Source: Astrothelium macrocarpum | Lineage: Eukaryota > Ascomycota > Dothideomycetes > Trypetheliales > Trypetheliaceae | Assembly (NCBI GenBank): GCA_021030915.1 | Contig: JAGEMR010000039.1 | Span: 124,001-188,000 of the forward strand | Reading direction: 5' to 3' | Length of the DNA stretch: 64,000 nucleotides | Shown: piece by piece, positions 1 through 10,103 of the stretch | How the letters are laid out: every line of letters starts with the position of its first letter | How positions within the stretch are numbered: position 1 is the first letter of the stretch | Position numbers and translations under genes: made by a program | The notes under the pieces: model-generated | Database searches by the model: none | Told to the model about the DNA's origin: nothing | What the model saw: only the letters and a program-made list of their open reading frames with translations

Positions 1-845
1 TTACCGTATCAACTCAGCGGACCGTATGTGAAGGAAGCATGTCTGAGCAATTCTGTCCTCGAGCATAAGTCGCAGGAGGTATGTACTTTGTTGTGACAGC
101 CAGACCGGACCTGGCGATCCTCTGTCGGCACCAAGTGGGTGTACAGTCTCGAGTACAGACGCCAGGCTACACTTGAGACGGCGAAAAATGCCGAGTGGCC
201 TCGCGAGCGGCATAGGTATTGTGGAGAAAGAAACATGCTCGCCTTAAAGCAGGGATTATTGCGCCTTTCTTCTCGGTGATACGAACCCATTGCGGGTGCA
301 AAGAACTTGCTCAAGCGTGCCAAGAGCACTATCCCTGCAAAACTTGCTCAAAACGAGCCAACTTGCTCACTGATGGCCCATAGACCAAGCAAAGGAACGA
401 ACCATTGATCAGAGCTCTTGACACATCCCGTTGCGAATTCAAGAACGAGACTGGACACAAAGGCAGTTCAGCGAATGCGATGGCCTTTCAATTCCGCCAA
501 TGATTTTCTAAGCACTACCTAAATTTCTTACCATCGTCTGTGGAATCACTGATCAATGTTTGGACGACTATGCTCATAGATTCACTCACAAAACTTTTCT
601 TCGCCTAAGGCTTTCTGCAAAAATCGTTTTCGACATGAATACGCGGCTTCAAGCGAGCCAGTAGATGTTTGCAGTCCTCTCATCCACATCTAGACTGGGC
701 TTAGTCTCCTTCTGGATGTTCTCGTGGTCTTTACTTGTGTCTTCTCACCCGACTCACCTAATCATTAGATACGGTAGTTAAGCATACAAAGTAATCTCAT
801 CCATCGCCAGATAAAGACGTATCAAATGTCTGTACTACGGCCTCA
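1..845. other. left-end non-coding stretch
   Basis: No open frame here has a recognisable motif, splice pattern or plausible start. Short frames on both strands near the left edge have unnatural composition. The right edge is the 3' flank of the P450 gene. Confidence 0.5.
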
Positions 846-2548
846 TCATCGAACCTCTTTCAACCGAACCCACAACTCAGGTTTGGTCATAGAATGAAAT
901 ACTTTCATAGGCTTCATCTTACCGTCCAAGCCCCATACCTCATTCTTTGTTTTGTACTCCCCCCTGTCAAGCTCGATGTCGAAGTTCCAAAGCAAATGAG
1001 ATATGATGAGTCGCATCTCCAAGTAAGCCAGGTTTCTCCCAATACACACTCTGGGTCCTATGCCAAATGGCAAGGAAGCATTGAGATGGTCATTTGAGAA
1101 CTTCTCATCATCTCCCAACCAACGCTCTGGTCTAAACATATCTGGCTCGTGGAAGTTTTGGGATGAACGCGTTGCTGCCCAAGGTGAGACGGCGACTGTT
1201 TTTCCTGGAGGGACAAAGTATCCATCAATTGTAGCGCCACCAGGAGGCACTATACGTTGCTGGCTCGCTGCCGAGGGCGGGAAGAGACGCAGCGCCTCGT
1301 TGACAGTTGCTTCGAGATATCGAAGTTTCCTAACATTCTCCCACTTTATATCGCCATCTACCACGAAAGTCCCTCTTATTTCACTAGTCAAGCGATTATA
1401 CACATCTGAATGTGTACATACGAAGTACGTCCAGCCAGTAAGAGCAGTGGCTGTTGTATCACTCCCAGCACTGACAAATAACGCCATATTGAGGATGATT
1501 TCCGTCTGGGAGAGTGACTTTTTCGATTCATTGTTGAGAATCTGGTACATGAAGTCTGCGTGATCTCGATCTCCGTTTGCAAGGCGCCGTATCGTTTTGT
1601 CGCGTGAGTTGTTCAAATGGATTCTCCTCCAATCAGCCGCCTTTGCAGGAACGAGGAATTTGATTAACAGATACTCCAGCCATGTGCCCACGCCGGACAG
1701 CCGGCGTATGCCTTGGGTCCAAGTAGCTGCTACGAAAACATTGATGACAGACGTCGACCACTCTGTAGCCGATCCCTGATCCAGACATCCAAACGGTTCA
1801 CCAAAACATAGGTCGCCAATCACATCAAATGCAATGTAAGTGTCTATATATATAGTCAGTCGGAGAGTATTCAAAGATAATGACTACGTTAGGGCTTACA
1901 CCAGCTTGAGAAATCCACGGGTCGGTCCTCGGCTGCCATTTTCCTAAGTACTGCAACCAGCTTATGGACATGAAGCCGCAGTAAGCTCTCTTGCTGTATC
2001 AAAGCACTATTCGTGAAGAGATACCCTAATGCCCTGCGCTGACGAGTGTGCTCTTCGTTCAGAGCCAAACTAACGCCTGTCTGTCCATCGACATTCCCGA
2101 CAGCTCCGAGGAATATTGGACTCTTTTCCATATTCAGACCACCTTTCTGTGGAATGGGTTAGCTCTCATATTTTCAATCTTGGACCGGACCTACTCGAAG
2201 ACCGTATATCTCTTCTCGAGCATCAACACTTATGAAGCTGAGTTCATCTGGAGACACTCTCACAACTGGGCCATATTTTTCATGCAACCACCTGTAGTAT
2301 ATGTGTTGGTCTCCTCTTATTAGAGCCAAGGTAGCAGGAAGTTCTGATACACTATTAACCCATGGACCGGGAACTAGACGAAGTGGATGGAACAGTCGTC
2401 TTTGAATGATCTGAATAAGAAAAGCAGCGATGAACTAATCGTGGTAAGCAAGTCTCGTAATATCTAAATGATTGCCTCATAAAAGTTGCCTCACAAGGAT
2501 TGCCAGTATCACTGCTGCTGAAGATACAGAAATCATGTCCTTCTCCAT
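846..2548 (-). CDS. cytochrome P450 monooxygenase, four exons
   Basis: Class II microsomal P450 that would hydroxylate or oxidise a small molecule using electrons from NADPH-P450 reductase at the ER membrane. Exons in transcription order: 2548-2495, 2410-2195, 2146-1900, 1843-846, giving 504 aa. Exon 1 encodes a hydrophobic anchor (about residues 8-17) that continues after splicing into a proline-rich hinge with PGPW. Exon 2 has the typical HEKYGPVVRVSP region. The last exon carries the I-helix region SAGSDTTAT, the K-helix EALR (ExxR) and the heme loop FGIGPRVCIG with the axial Cys near residue 435. All three introns are 48-84 nt with good acceptors and phases close exactly. The sequence resembles fungal secondary-metabolite P450s of the isotrichodermin C-15 hydroxylase type, but the substrate cannot be read. 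It is divergent from the methyltransferase gene 0.7 kb away. Confidence 0.92.
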
Positions 2549-3220
2549 CGCGAGTCTTTGACTCAACAAATATCTGAAATATGCAAGGAGCTGAGAGGAG
2601 TGAGTCTCTGTGTACTCCTGGTCGCTTTTTGTGATGATTACTTCTATCACGCCACTTTTCCAGCCTGATTTCTGTTAGAAGAAGCTTTTGCTACGTGGCA
2701 ACCTTCGCAGTAGGAAAGATGATAGATCAGCAGAAGTATCTGTCTTCCACCTATTTAGTGTATGTCTAGATGAGCAATGGCGGTTTAGAAGGTCTATTGC
2801 CTATAGACTTGATATCATTATGCACGCTGCCTTTTGATGAAAATTTGAGCTACCTTCTTCACAAGTATTTACTACAGTCAGGGTCAATATTCGCGTTGAT
2901 CACTGGTCCCTCTGTTGATGTGGATGTCAATATTGGCACCATGCAGGCTCTGACAGGGATTTCGGCAAACAATCTGCTCAAAATACCTCGTGTTCATTCA
3001 CCATATTCAGTAGGCTCCGCGTAGGCCTTACCGCACAAGGGTTTGTTCACTCAGGGACTCAAATGCCGACCGAAGTGTCACCCTTCAATTTCACCATCGC
3101 CGCATCTCTATCTGCGCAGGACGACTATATGATCATACCCCTGAGCATCTGATATATATTTCTCAAGGGTTCAATATAGAAAGATTTTAAAACGATTCTA
3201 CGGAACATGCCAGCACGACT
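2549..3220. promoter_or_regulatory. divergent intergenic region of P450 and methyltransferase genes
   Basis: The 672 bp lie between two divergent starts and so must hold both promoters. TATA-like stretches occur near 3150-3190. An open frame at 2770-3024 (84 codons, plus strand) has no recognisable motif and was not called as a gene. Confidence 0.5.
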
Positions 3221-4000
3221 ATGGCCGACACCAAGGACTTAGCAAAAGGCTATACTTTCGTCAATGATACACAGTACAATGCAGGACTATTTCTTCTCAA
3301 AAGGCTGGGGGTTGTCCGAGGCATGCACGTTCTTGACGTCGGCTGCGGGACTGGTAACCTCACTTCCTACATAGCAGAGATCGTCGGAGTGGATGGAAAT
3401 GTCATTGGCGTTGATCCAAGCAAAGAGCGCATTACCATTGCACTCGAGCAGCGCAAGCCAAATTTATCGTTCTACGAAGGAAAAGCCGAGGATCTTTTGG
3501 TTTTCCCTTCGGCCAGCTTTGATGTTGTTTTTGTGAACTCCACTTTTCATTGGGTGGAGGACCAGCCTGCGGCACTTGGTGAATTTTCTCGTGTGCTGAA
3601 GCCAGGAGGCCGCCTTGGCATTTCAGGCGGATCTGGAGATTATTTCACAGAACAAGAAAGAATCAAGGCAGAGGTGCTGTCAAGAGGTCGCTACCGGATC
3701 TATCGAGAGAAGAGCCCACCGAAGTTCCTCAAGCGACGTGAATTGGAAGATCTCTTAGACAATGCTGGTTTCTTTGACAGAGACATTGTTATTAACAAAA
3801 TTGTCAAATCAGCGAAGGACGCAGAAGCGATGATTGAATGGTTGGACACAAGTTCGTCTGGCAAGACATACGGCGGCATCCCTCTGGACTTACGACCAAG
3901 TGCAAAGCAGGAAATGATACAGGAATGGAACAAACTTGCCACCAATGAAGGGATTCGAATGGAAATGGAGTTGTTGGTCACTGCGGCTATCAAAACTTAA
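3221..4000 (+). CDS. class I SAM-dependent methyltransferase
   Basis: Single-exon, 259 aa cytosolic methyltransferase that would transfer a methyl group from S-adenosylmethionine to an unknown small molecule. Motif I, VLDVGCGTGN, lies at about residues 38-47. The acidic end of beta 2 follows in VIGVDPSK, and the region around FHWVEDQPAALGEF with RVLKPGGRL matches the post-motif strand-helix of the trans-aconitate/UbiE-like group. Length is normal for a stand-alone small-molecule methyltransferase. The start is the first ATG after a short A-rich leader. It is flanked by a divergent P450 and a co-directional opine-dehydrogenase-like gene, which suggests specialised metabolism. Substrate unknown. 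Confidence 0.85.
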   Translation: MADTKDLAKGYTFVNDTQYNAGLFLLKRLGVVRGMHVLDVGCGTGNLTSYIAEIVGVDGNVIGVDPSKERITIALEQRKPNLSFYEGKAEDLLVFPSASFDVVFVNSTFHWVEDQPAALGEFSRVLKPGGRLGISGGSGDYFTEQERIKAEVLSRGRYRIYREKSPPKFLKRRELEDLLDNAGFFDRDIVINKIVKSAKDAEAMIEWLDTSSSGKTYGGIPLDLRPSAKQEMIQEWNKLATNEGIRMEMELLVTAAIKT

Positions 4001-5020
4001 TGCTTCAGAGATAATCAATTGATGGTCCAATTAATCAAGCACGTGTGAGGCACAAACCAAGTACGGGCTTTACGACACAACAGTCGTACGCAGAAAGCTT
4101 CGAAATCATTTTGGCTTTAGATTCCGAACAAAAGACTGGCTAGAGTCTTGGCTTACTTCTCGCCAAGAACGAGCGGCAAGGGAGATCAGCTCGTTTATCA
4201 CTCAGATGATGCGTTGGCTCCATAATCGAGATTCGAAATCTGCACTGACCTTACTGAGCGGTTACACTTCCAATTCTTCTGCAATAGCTAATGCAGATCA
4301 GAGCCTAGCCAACTAGGGAGACTTTCGTGAAACACGAGCAATTCCGAAGGAGCGGGACCAAATAGAAATTCTCCAATTCGTTCGACTATGACAATCATAA
4401 GCACGTCGTGACCAGGTTGGCTTGATGTTTAGAAGTCTTTTCGGCATCCCTTTTTTCCTAAGCCAATCAGACTATCAACGGTTGGACATCGACCGTGCCT
4501 TGGCAGTATAGGACTAGCGGAGGTGCTAGCTTAATAAAGTTAGTTGTACTTCACTCCGTAAAACTTACTCAATCCCTCTCATCTCCCCTGTCTTTCGAGA
4601 TGGTTACATAGGAAAAAATTCGAATTTTCTTTTTGGAATACCCCAGCACACCGTTAGGTAAATAAAATCAGAAATAGGATGTATTCCATTGTAAGGGATC
4701 TACTGCTGTTCGCTCACGATCAAGAACCCAAAGTACAGTGGTTTAAGCGAAATTGGCTACCCATTCTCACGTTTCCAACCTCTCGTTTTTCTGCTCTCGT
4801 AAACGACACAATAATCGTGATAGCAGATAATCAATCCTATCTCTCTTAGCTCAAATTCTTGGCGAATATATTGAATAGATTGAACATGCTCGGAAGCAGG
4901 TGACTGTTCCAGTAGTTAGTAATTAACTCTCCTATGTCGCTTGTCTCGGTATTATACTCACAATGACTAGACGAGCAGCTTTGCTTTAATTTTAGTCGAC
5001 ATAGCTACGGCATCATTGAT
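4001..5020. other. AT-rich intergenic region
   Basis: About 1 kb without a supportable gene on either strand; stops are frequent in all frames. It contains the promoter of the downstream dehydrogenase gene. Confidence 0.5.
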
Positions 5021-6091
5021 ATGCAGCCCCAGGTATCTATCATCGGTGCCGGGCCAGCTGGATTTGCACTCGCCGCAGACCTCGAAAGCCACGGGACAAG
5101 TGTATTAATTTATTCGCACCCTACTCATCTGCGGCATGCGAAAGATGTTGTCGAAAAAGGCTGTCTGAGAGCCAGCGGCGCACTTCAAGGCTCTACGAAT
5201 CTGCCTGTCACCTTCGATATCAGCGAGGTCATCGACTTCTCCAAAATCATGATACTGACCGTTCCTTCTACCGGACAGGAAACAGTGCTGCAGGAATTGA
5301 AGAGGTTCAACCTGTGCCAACACACGATTATTGCCATTCCGGGGAATTTGTTCTCGCTCATCACTGAAGCCGAGATGGAAGTGCAGCACATTCTCGAAAC
5401 CAATTTATCACCATACTCATGCAGGATGAAAGAAGGGGAGTTGGCCGTATTAGGCAGAAAGAGCCTGTTCTTCATCGCATCGCTGCAAAAGGAAATGAGT
5501 CCAGCATTGAACAATAAGATACAAAGTATCTTTCCAATGGAACTCAAATGGTGTATCAATGTCATTGAAGTCTGTCTGTCGAACATAAACGGAGTATTTC
5601 ATCCGCTGATGATGCTGATGAATGCTGGTCGGATCGAAAGCACCGCTGGCAATTTCTTCCTGTATCGTGACGGCCTTACCCGTTCTGTGGCCAACGCCAT
5701 CCTTGCATTGGACGGAGTGCGAATAAAAATCGGAGAAGCTTTTGGATTCCGGCTAAAAAGCGTAATCGAGGTTTCAAATGAGTGTTACGGCCAGAATTTC
5801 ACCGACTTGGTGGATTTGGCCCAGAACTCAGGACCACACAACAAGCTGAAGGCTCCATTTGACATCAACAATCGATACATCTCAGAGGATGTCCCGGACC
5901 TGTTGGTTTGTTGGCACGGCCTGGCTGAAAAGCTTGCAATAGATGCGTCTCCCATCAAAGCCGTGATCATTCTCGCCGAAATGGTCACCGGCATCGACTA
6001 TATGAAAAACGGAAGGAATCTGCGAAAACTTCATTTGGAGGACATTTCACGGAGCGAGCTTATCAGACGTTTTAGCGTGATTCCTAATTAG
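5021..6091 (+). CDS. opine (octopine/nopaline) dehydrogenase-like protein
   Basis: 356 aa in one exon. The N-terminus is a Rossmann dinucleotide-binding fold with the glycine motif IGAGPAGFALA at residues 7-17. The C-terminal half matches the octopine/nopaline dehydrogenase domain: an invariant-looking FHPLMMLMNAGRIE segment (His is the expected catalytic base) near residue 192, a YRDGLT segment, RYISEDVP near residue 285 and GIDYMKNGR near residue 328. Family members reductively condense an amino acid with an alpha-keto acid using NAD(P)H, giving an opine. Neighbouring P450 and methyltransferase genes fit a small natural-product locus. An alternative is another ketopantoate-reductase-like dehydrogenase, but the C-terminal domain favours the opine family. 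Confidence 0.82.
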   Translation: MQPQVSIIGAGPAGFALAADLESHGTSVLIYSHPTHLRHAKDVVEKGCLRASGALQGSTNLPVTFDISEVIDFSKIMILTVPSTGQETVLQELKRFNLCQHTIIAIPGNLFSLITEAEMEVQHILETNLSPYSCRMKEGELAVLGRKSLFFIASLQKEMSPALNNKIQSIFPMELKWCINVIEVCLSNINGVFHPLMMLMNAGRIESTAGNFFLYRDGLTRSVANAILALDGVRIKIGEAFGFRLKSVIEVSNECYGQNFTDLVDLAQNSGPHNKLKAPFDINNRYISEDVPDLLVCWHGLAEKLAIDASPIKAVIILAEMVTGIDYMKNGRNLRKLHLEDISRSELIRRFSVIPN

Positions 6092-6640
6092 CAAAGGGTG
6101 ACGATGGTCAGTAAGATTTTGGAAAGATGGTTTGTATAAAAACTTACTTTGGTAGCATGAACAGCGCCAAGTCCCCTCCCGATGCTCGATTAGCATTTCG
6201 ATGTACAGAATCATAGAAAGATACTCTCATTTCCTTATGTATAATTCTTTGAGAGCTTAACCACTTAGGTCTGCTTCTCTCTATCCTAGCTCTAAAATGT
6301 CAACGCTAGATGGACCATGCTGGTCAGCATTCTCGGGTGCGGTCCTCGCTTGCAGAACATTTCTCTGAATTATCTGGTTGCAAATTCCATGTGTCGAACG
6401 GCGGCTCCTGCAGATTGTTCGTCGCTCACTCTGGTAGACTATGGAAGCCTTTGGGATCATTCACGAACCAATATAATTTGACTGCGGATTACGGTCGTAT
6501 TCTCTTTTGATCAAACACTGCGGTCGTTCGAGCCACTTGTGTACTTTACCAGAGTAGGTAACGCGACGCAAGCAGCATGTGCCTACGAAACGACTCGCAG
6601 CACATTTTTAGGAATGTAGGCTCTTGATAACTTCAGTCCT
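6092..6640. other. intergenic, convergent 3' flanks
   Basis: Lies between the 3' end of the dehydrogenase gene (plus) and the 3' end of the next gene (minus). No coding signal was recognised; a 66-codon frame at 6310-6510 has no family features. Confidence 0.5.
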
Positions 6641-8058
6641 TCAGCCTTCTTCATCGTCTTGCTCTATTTGACCGAAAAGTCTACCGCGGTAATTTGATTT
6701 GATCCATTCCACAGTGTCTTCCCAGTCAGGTCCTACTTCGTCCTCTTTTAGGGATACTACGCGAGTTTTGCCAGCTTCTTTTTCAGTAGTAAATCTAATT
6801 TGGTGCACAGTTCGCTCCAATCTGCGTCGCATTTTCTTAACAAATCCATTCAAAGATAGGAAGAAGTGTTCCCCAGCAGCATAAAGATCGAGAGTTGCGT
6901 TTACCTCTGCATCATCCATCACGAGGAGGACGCGCACTTTGTCCATTGCTGATGCGTGTTGGCCAAGGTTGGTTGCAGTAGGGGAGGAGTAGAATTGTGG
7001 CCGGACATGGCTACGAGCTTGATCGCGGCTGGTAGATCCGGAACTGCTGGTGGGCGAGCTTGTTGGGAGAGGAATGTGTGAGGAGCCTGACGTGCGACGG
7101 GTATTGAGACTCTTCTTCTGATTTGGTTGTGTATTCTGATGTTGCTGTCTAGATCCGAGGCCGAGCTGCGAGACGCCTTTAATGGTGGTAGCGGTGGACG
7201 TCGTACTGGGATAATCAATACTGATTGAAGATTCGTGCGAAGACTGTCCTAATGCGGCTTCGTGAAGGTCAAAGCCACGCTGATTCATCCTCTGGGGAGT
7301 CGGATGGAGCAACCCTATTTGTTGCGATCCTCGCGTATCGGCTACTGGACAGGGATAATTAGCGTCTACGTTAATTTGCGGACAAAGAGAGGATGCAAAC
7401 CGTTATAGAATTGCGGGAGCAGGTCTGAAGAGTTGAGAGTTCCAAGAACGAGATCATCCTCGAGCCCTAAAACCACAAAAAATGTGTTCTCATGTGTCTT
7501 GTTCGCGGATTTACGTTTCCACGTCAGGGTGACATATTCCGAAACCGTGAACAAAGCGTCTTTGTAGCAGATTGGCTTAGCAGCCTGAAGAGGTTTTGTC
7601 TTCAACTGCAAGCGATCAAGAGCAGTATCCTGGCTGATCAAATTGTAGCATCCAGGTAAGTGTATGGCATTCAGTACTTTTTCCGGAGGATCGTCGTCAG
7701 TAAGTGCATATACGTATTCACTGCTATCTGAGGACGAACGAGACTTATTTAGTGGCAAATTATGGACTAGAGAGGATGCTGGCGATGAAGGTGGAGGACT
7801 GAGCGGAGATATTGGGTTGCCAAGTGACTGCTGGCGATGATGCGCATGGATCGAAGAATTGGACCGAGGTGGTGACTGAGAAGTCATAGCACCTTCTCCA
7901 GTACTCATAACGCTGCCCAAACCCAGACCTTTGGCTTTGCATGTTCTCCTGATCAGACGTTCAACTGCGCTAGTATCTTTCTCTTCGGCAATGAATCCAA
8001 TGGCTTCCTCCGGGAATTCCTTGACGAGCACTCTCGCTGCAATCCAAGGGTCGAACAT
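6641..8058 (-). CDS. fungal protein with degenerate retropepsin-like domain, two exons
   Basis: Model: exons 8058-7401 and 7314-6641 joined by an 86 nt intron (GTTTGC..AAATAG), 443 aa, phases close. The first ~100 residues are an acidic/helical segment and a Ser/Pro-rich linker. Residues ~140-220 look like the aspartic-protease-like fold seen in many fungal proteins (pattern LPGCYNLIS..., then VVLGLEDDLVLGTL), but the Asp of the usual D-S/T/P-G motif is replaced, so protease activity is doubtful. After another Ser-rich linker the C-terminal ~110 residues are a compact alpha/beta region (VRVLLVMDD... VEWIKSNY). Function unknown. An upstream exon around 8146-8406 is possible but no phase-consistent junction was found. 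The next gene upstream has a related fold. Confidence 0.55.
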
Positions 8059-8061
8059 CAC

Positions 8062-8848
8062 CGTTGGAGTTTGATTGAAAAGTTCTGACTAGATCGCAGT
8101 GCGCAATTGGCGTTCATTGAAGCATGTCGAGCTATTGGCTGACTCTCAGCCTTGGAAGGTATACCTCGCGTCACGGGTTTTCGCTTTAGAGATTACGAAG
8201 AGCATTTCAGCCATCCTCGGGATATAACTGAGTTCTGTTGAAGCGATGTCGAGATGAACTTTGTCCATGACGATCATGTTCGGACTATCGAGATACAGAA
8301 ATAGCATCAGCAGATATGGATGCCTGCTGAGGCTGACCTTCCTTGTTTCGGCCGAAACGCGATTGACGTCGGTGGAGGTAATCGGTGAGTGCTGCACGGG
8401 CCTCACTCTTCAGCCTACTGTAAAGCGGGGTATCCCCAGGGTAGCTCCTTTTCCTCTCCACCATGTCCCGGGCGTTGTTTGTAAAAGACAGCTATATGGG
8501 AATGCTGGCAGTTGTACAGGTTAGAAGAATCTCTGTTCTAAGGACCTGAATACAAGCCCATAGATATGCATGGTCCAGGGCTTGTTACTCATTTAGGAAC
8601 CTGTTGTATTACAGCTCTACCCTGGCATGGTAGTACAACAGACGTGCAAGAAGCAGACTACTGCTGGACCACTACAGTAGTATAGACCAAGACCACCAGT
8701 GCTCAAAAGACCTCCTTACGAGCATTGAATGCTCTTCATGAGTTCATAATGGCCCTTAAGAGCGTCAGCGTTTTGATCGTCCCTGCTCAATTCTCGACAA
8801 CCGCAAACTCCGTACTCTGCGCCTTACATTGAGTGGTCAGCCAAAGAG
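8062..8848. other. intergenic region with possible eroded coding sequence
   Basis: An 86-codon minus-strand frame (8146-8406) might be an unlinked 5' exon of the gene at 6641-8058. The rest contains short inverted repeats (8601-8734) and no recognisable gene. Confidence 0.4.
8601..8734. repeat. cluster of three short hairpin-forming inverted repeats
   Basis: Three separate stem-loops lie in 134 bp. 8601-8612 pairs with 8630-8641 (11 of 12 positions). ACTACTG at 8657-8663 pairs with CAGTAGT at 8675-8681. GAGCATT/AATGCTC at 8720-8734 is a near-palindrome with a one-base centre. No coding frame or target-site duplication was identified around them. They could be a decayed MITE or a structured non-coding element. 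Confidence 0.45.
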
Positions 8849-9314
8849 CTAGATAGCAAATTTATCAAGGCTCATTGTAACATCTTCGCCGATCAGTGTA
8901 TCAAATGGCAAGTGTCTGACAATGTGGAATTGATAACGACATACGCCAGCCCCGCGTTCGTGAGAAGAAATGCACTCCACGGACTTTGTCGAAAAGAAAC
9001 GATTTCCATTGTAATCTTCTTCAACAGATGGTTTAGAACGATGAGGTTTGAGACCTAATCGTCGAACGATACCTTCCCGAATCCAATTATTCTTAATTTT
9101 AGGATCGATCGTCGCTCCAACGCTCTTCCATTCGCCCTCATTACTTAACATTCGAATAATTTGCAACCGAGCGGCCGGCAAAGACACCTCCAGGACCTAT
9201 CGTACATTAGTATTCTATGTCTTCAACACAGACAGTCTTTACTAGGCCAGAATTCACCTGCGCTCCGATCGCCCTCTCAGGATCAGGCTTTGAGATCACG
9301 GGCAGCCTAGGCAT
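8849..9314 (-). CDS. small retropepsin-fold-like protein, two exons
   Basis: Exons 9314-9258 and 9196-8849 are joined across a 61 nt intron (GTGAAT..GATAG, branch-like ACTAAT), giving 134 aa. Residues 20-130 show the layout of the fungal aspartic-protease-like fold: a strand, the position where D-T/S-G is expected (here ATIDPKIKNNWI), the helix IVRRLGL, and near the C-terminus LPFDTLIGED. The Asp is followed by Pro-Lys, not Ser/Thr-Gly, so catalysis is unlikely. No signal peptide or membrane segment. It is short compared with multidomain relatives and may be a remnant or a free-standing domain. Confidence 0.5.
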
Positions 9315-10103
9315 TGGGTGATGCCAGCAATTTCCATTTCGACATGGATTCGCGCAAGCGCAAGGTAAGACGCCTACGTGAACCTCTGCTATAGAAAAAT
9401 TGCTGTTTCCTTATTAAGTACTCAAAGCCTCTGGTGAGGTGCCAAATCTATTTCATGGATAGGCGAATACGTACTTGTAGATGTTCTTTCCAACAACTAG
9501 ATGGTTCTGCTTTGCAGACAAGGGCGCGTTGATCTGCAAAGATTGGTCAAAAGTTGCATTGCCCTCAATCGCTGACTTTATGCCCGACTCGATGGCCCTA
9601 AGTTCCTCCTTCGCAGGATTGATTAGGCACGGCTGCGAGAGCCCCAATTGTGATGCGGCCATCACTCACAGACAACCTAATGATAAGGGCATTATGTACA
9701 TCCTACAATAAGGGGCGCTAGGAAGGGACCAATCTTATACGTGAACAATCTGATGCCCCGCTTTCAGCCTTGCCGAATCGCTTGCATAGGACACATAATG
9801 TCCTCACGAGCTCGACATGATTCAGCAGACCTGCAGTCAGATATCCCTCGGCAGATGCATATCTAGCATTAACCAAGCTCGGGCCCTATACCGCTTCCAG
9901 GGCAGTACTTGTGGACGAATGAATGTGCAACACATGGCTTAGAGTGATTGGAGGAGTGGCAATGAGGCTCGAATAGAGAACGAGTATAGAAAGTGTGGCG
10001 GAACGCGTGTGCTTCCGGCGTGGGATGGTCATTACTCAAACTCGTTTTATTAGCCATATACGGCTCTTCGACCTTAGACAAGAAATATCAATTGCAATCT
10101 CTA
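9315..10103. other. intergenic between divergent genes
   Basis: No supportable gene. Short frames at 9453-9711 on both strands overlap each other and lack motifs. It includes the promoters of the genes on both sides. Confidence 0.45.

Noticed and set aside
2770..3024. 84-codon open frame between P450 and methyltransferase genes
   Set aside because: No motif, no splice context and lies in a divergent promoter; could be chance.
8146..8406. Possible upstream exon of the retropepsin-like gene
   Set aside because: No donor/acceptor pair gave a consistent phase with the exon starting at 8058.
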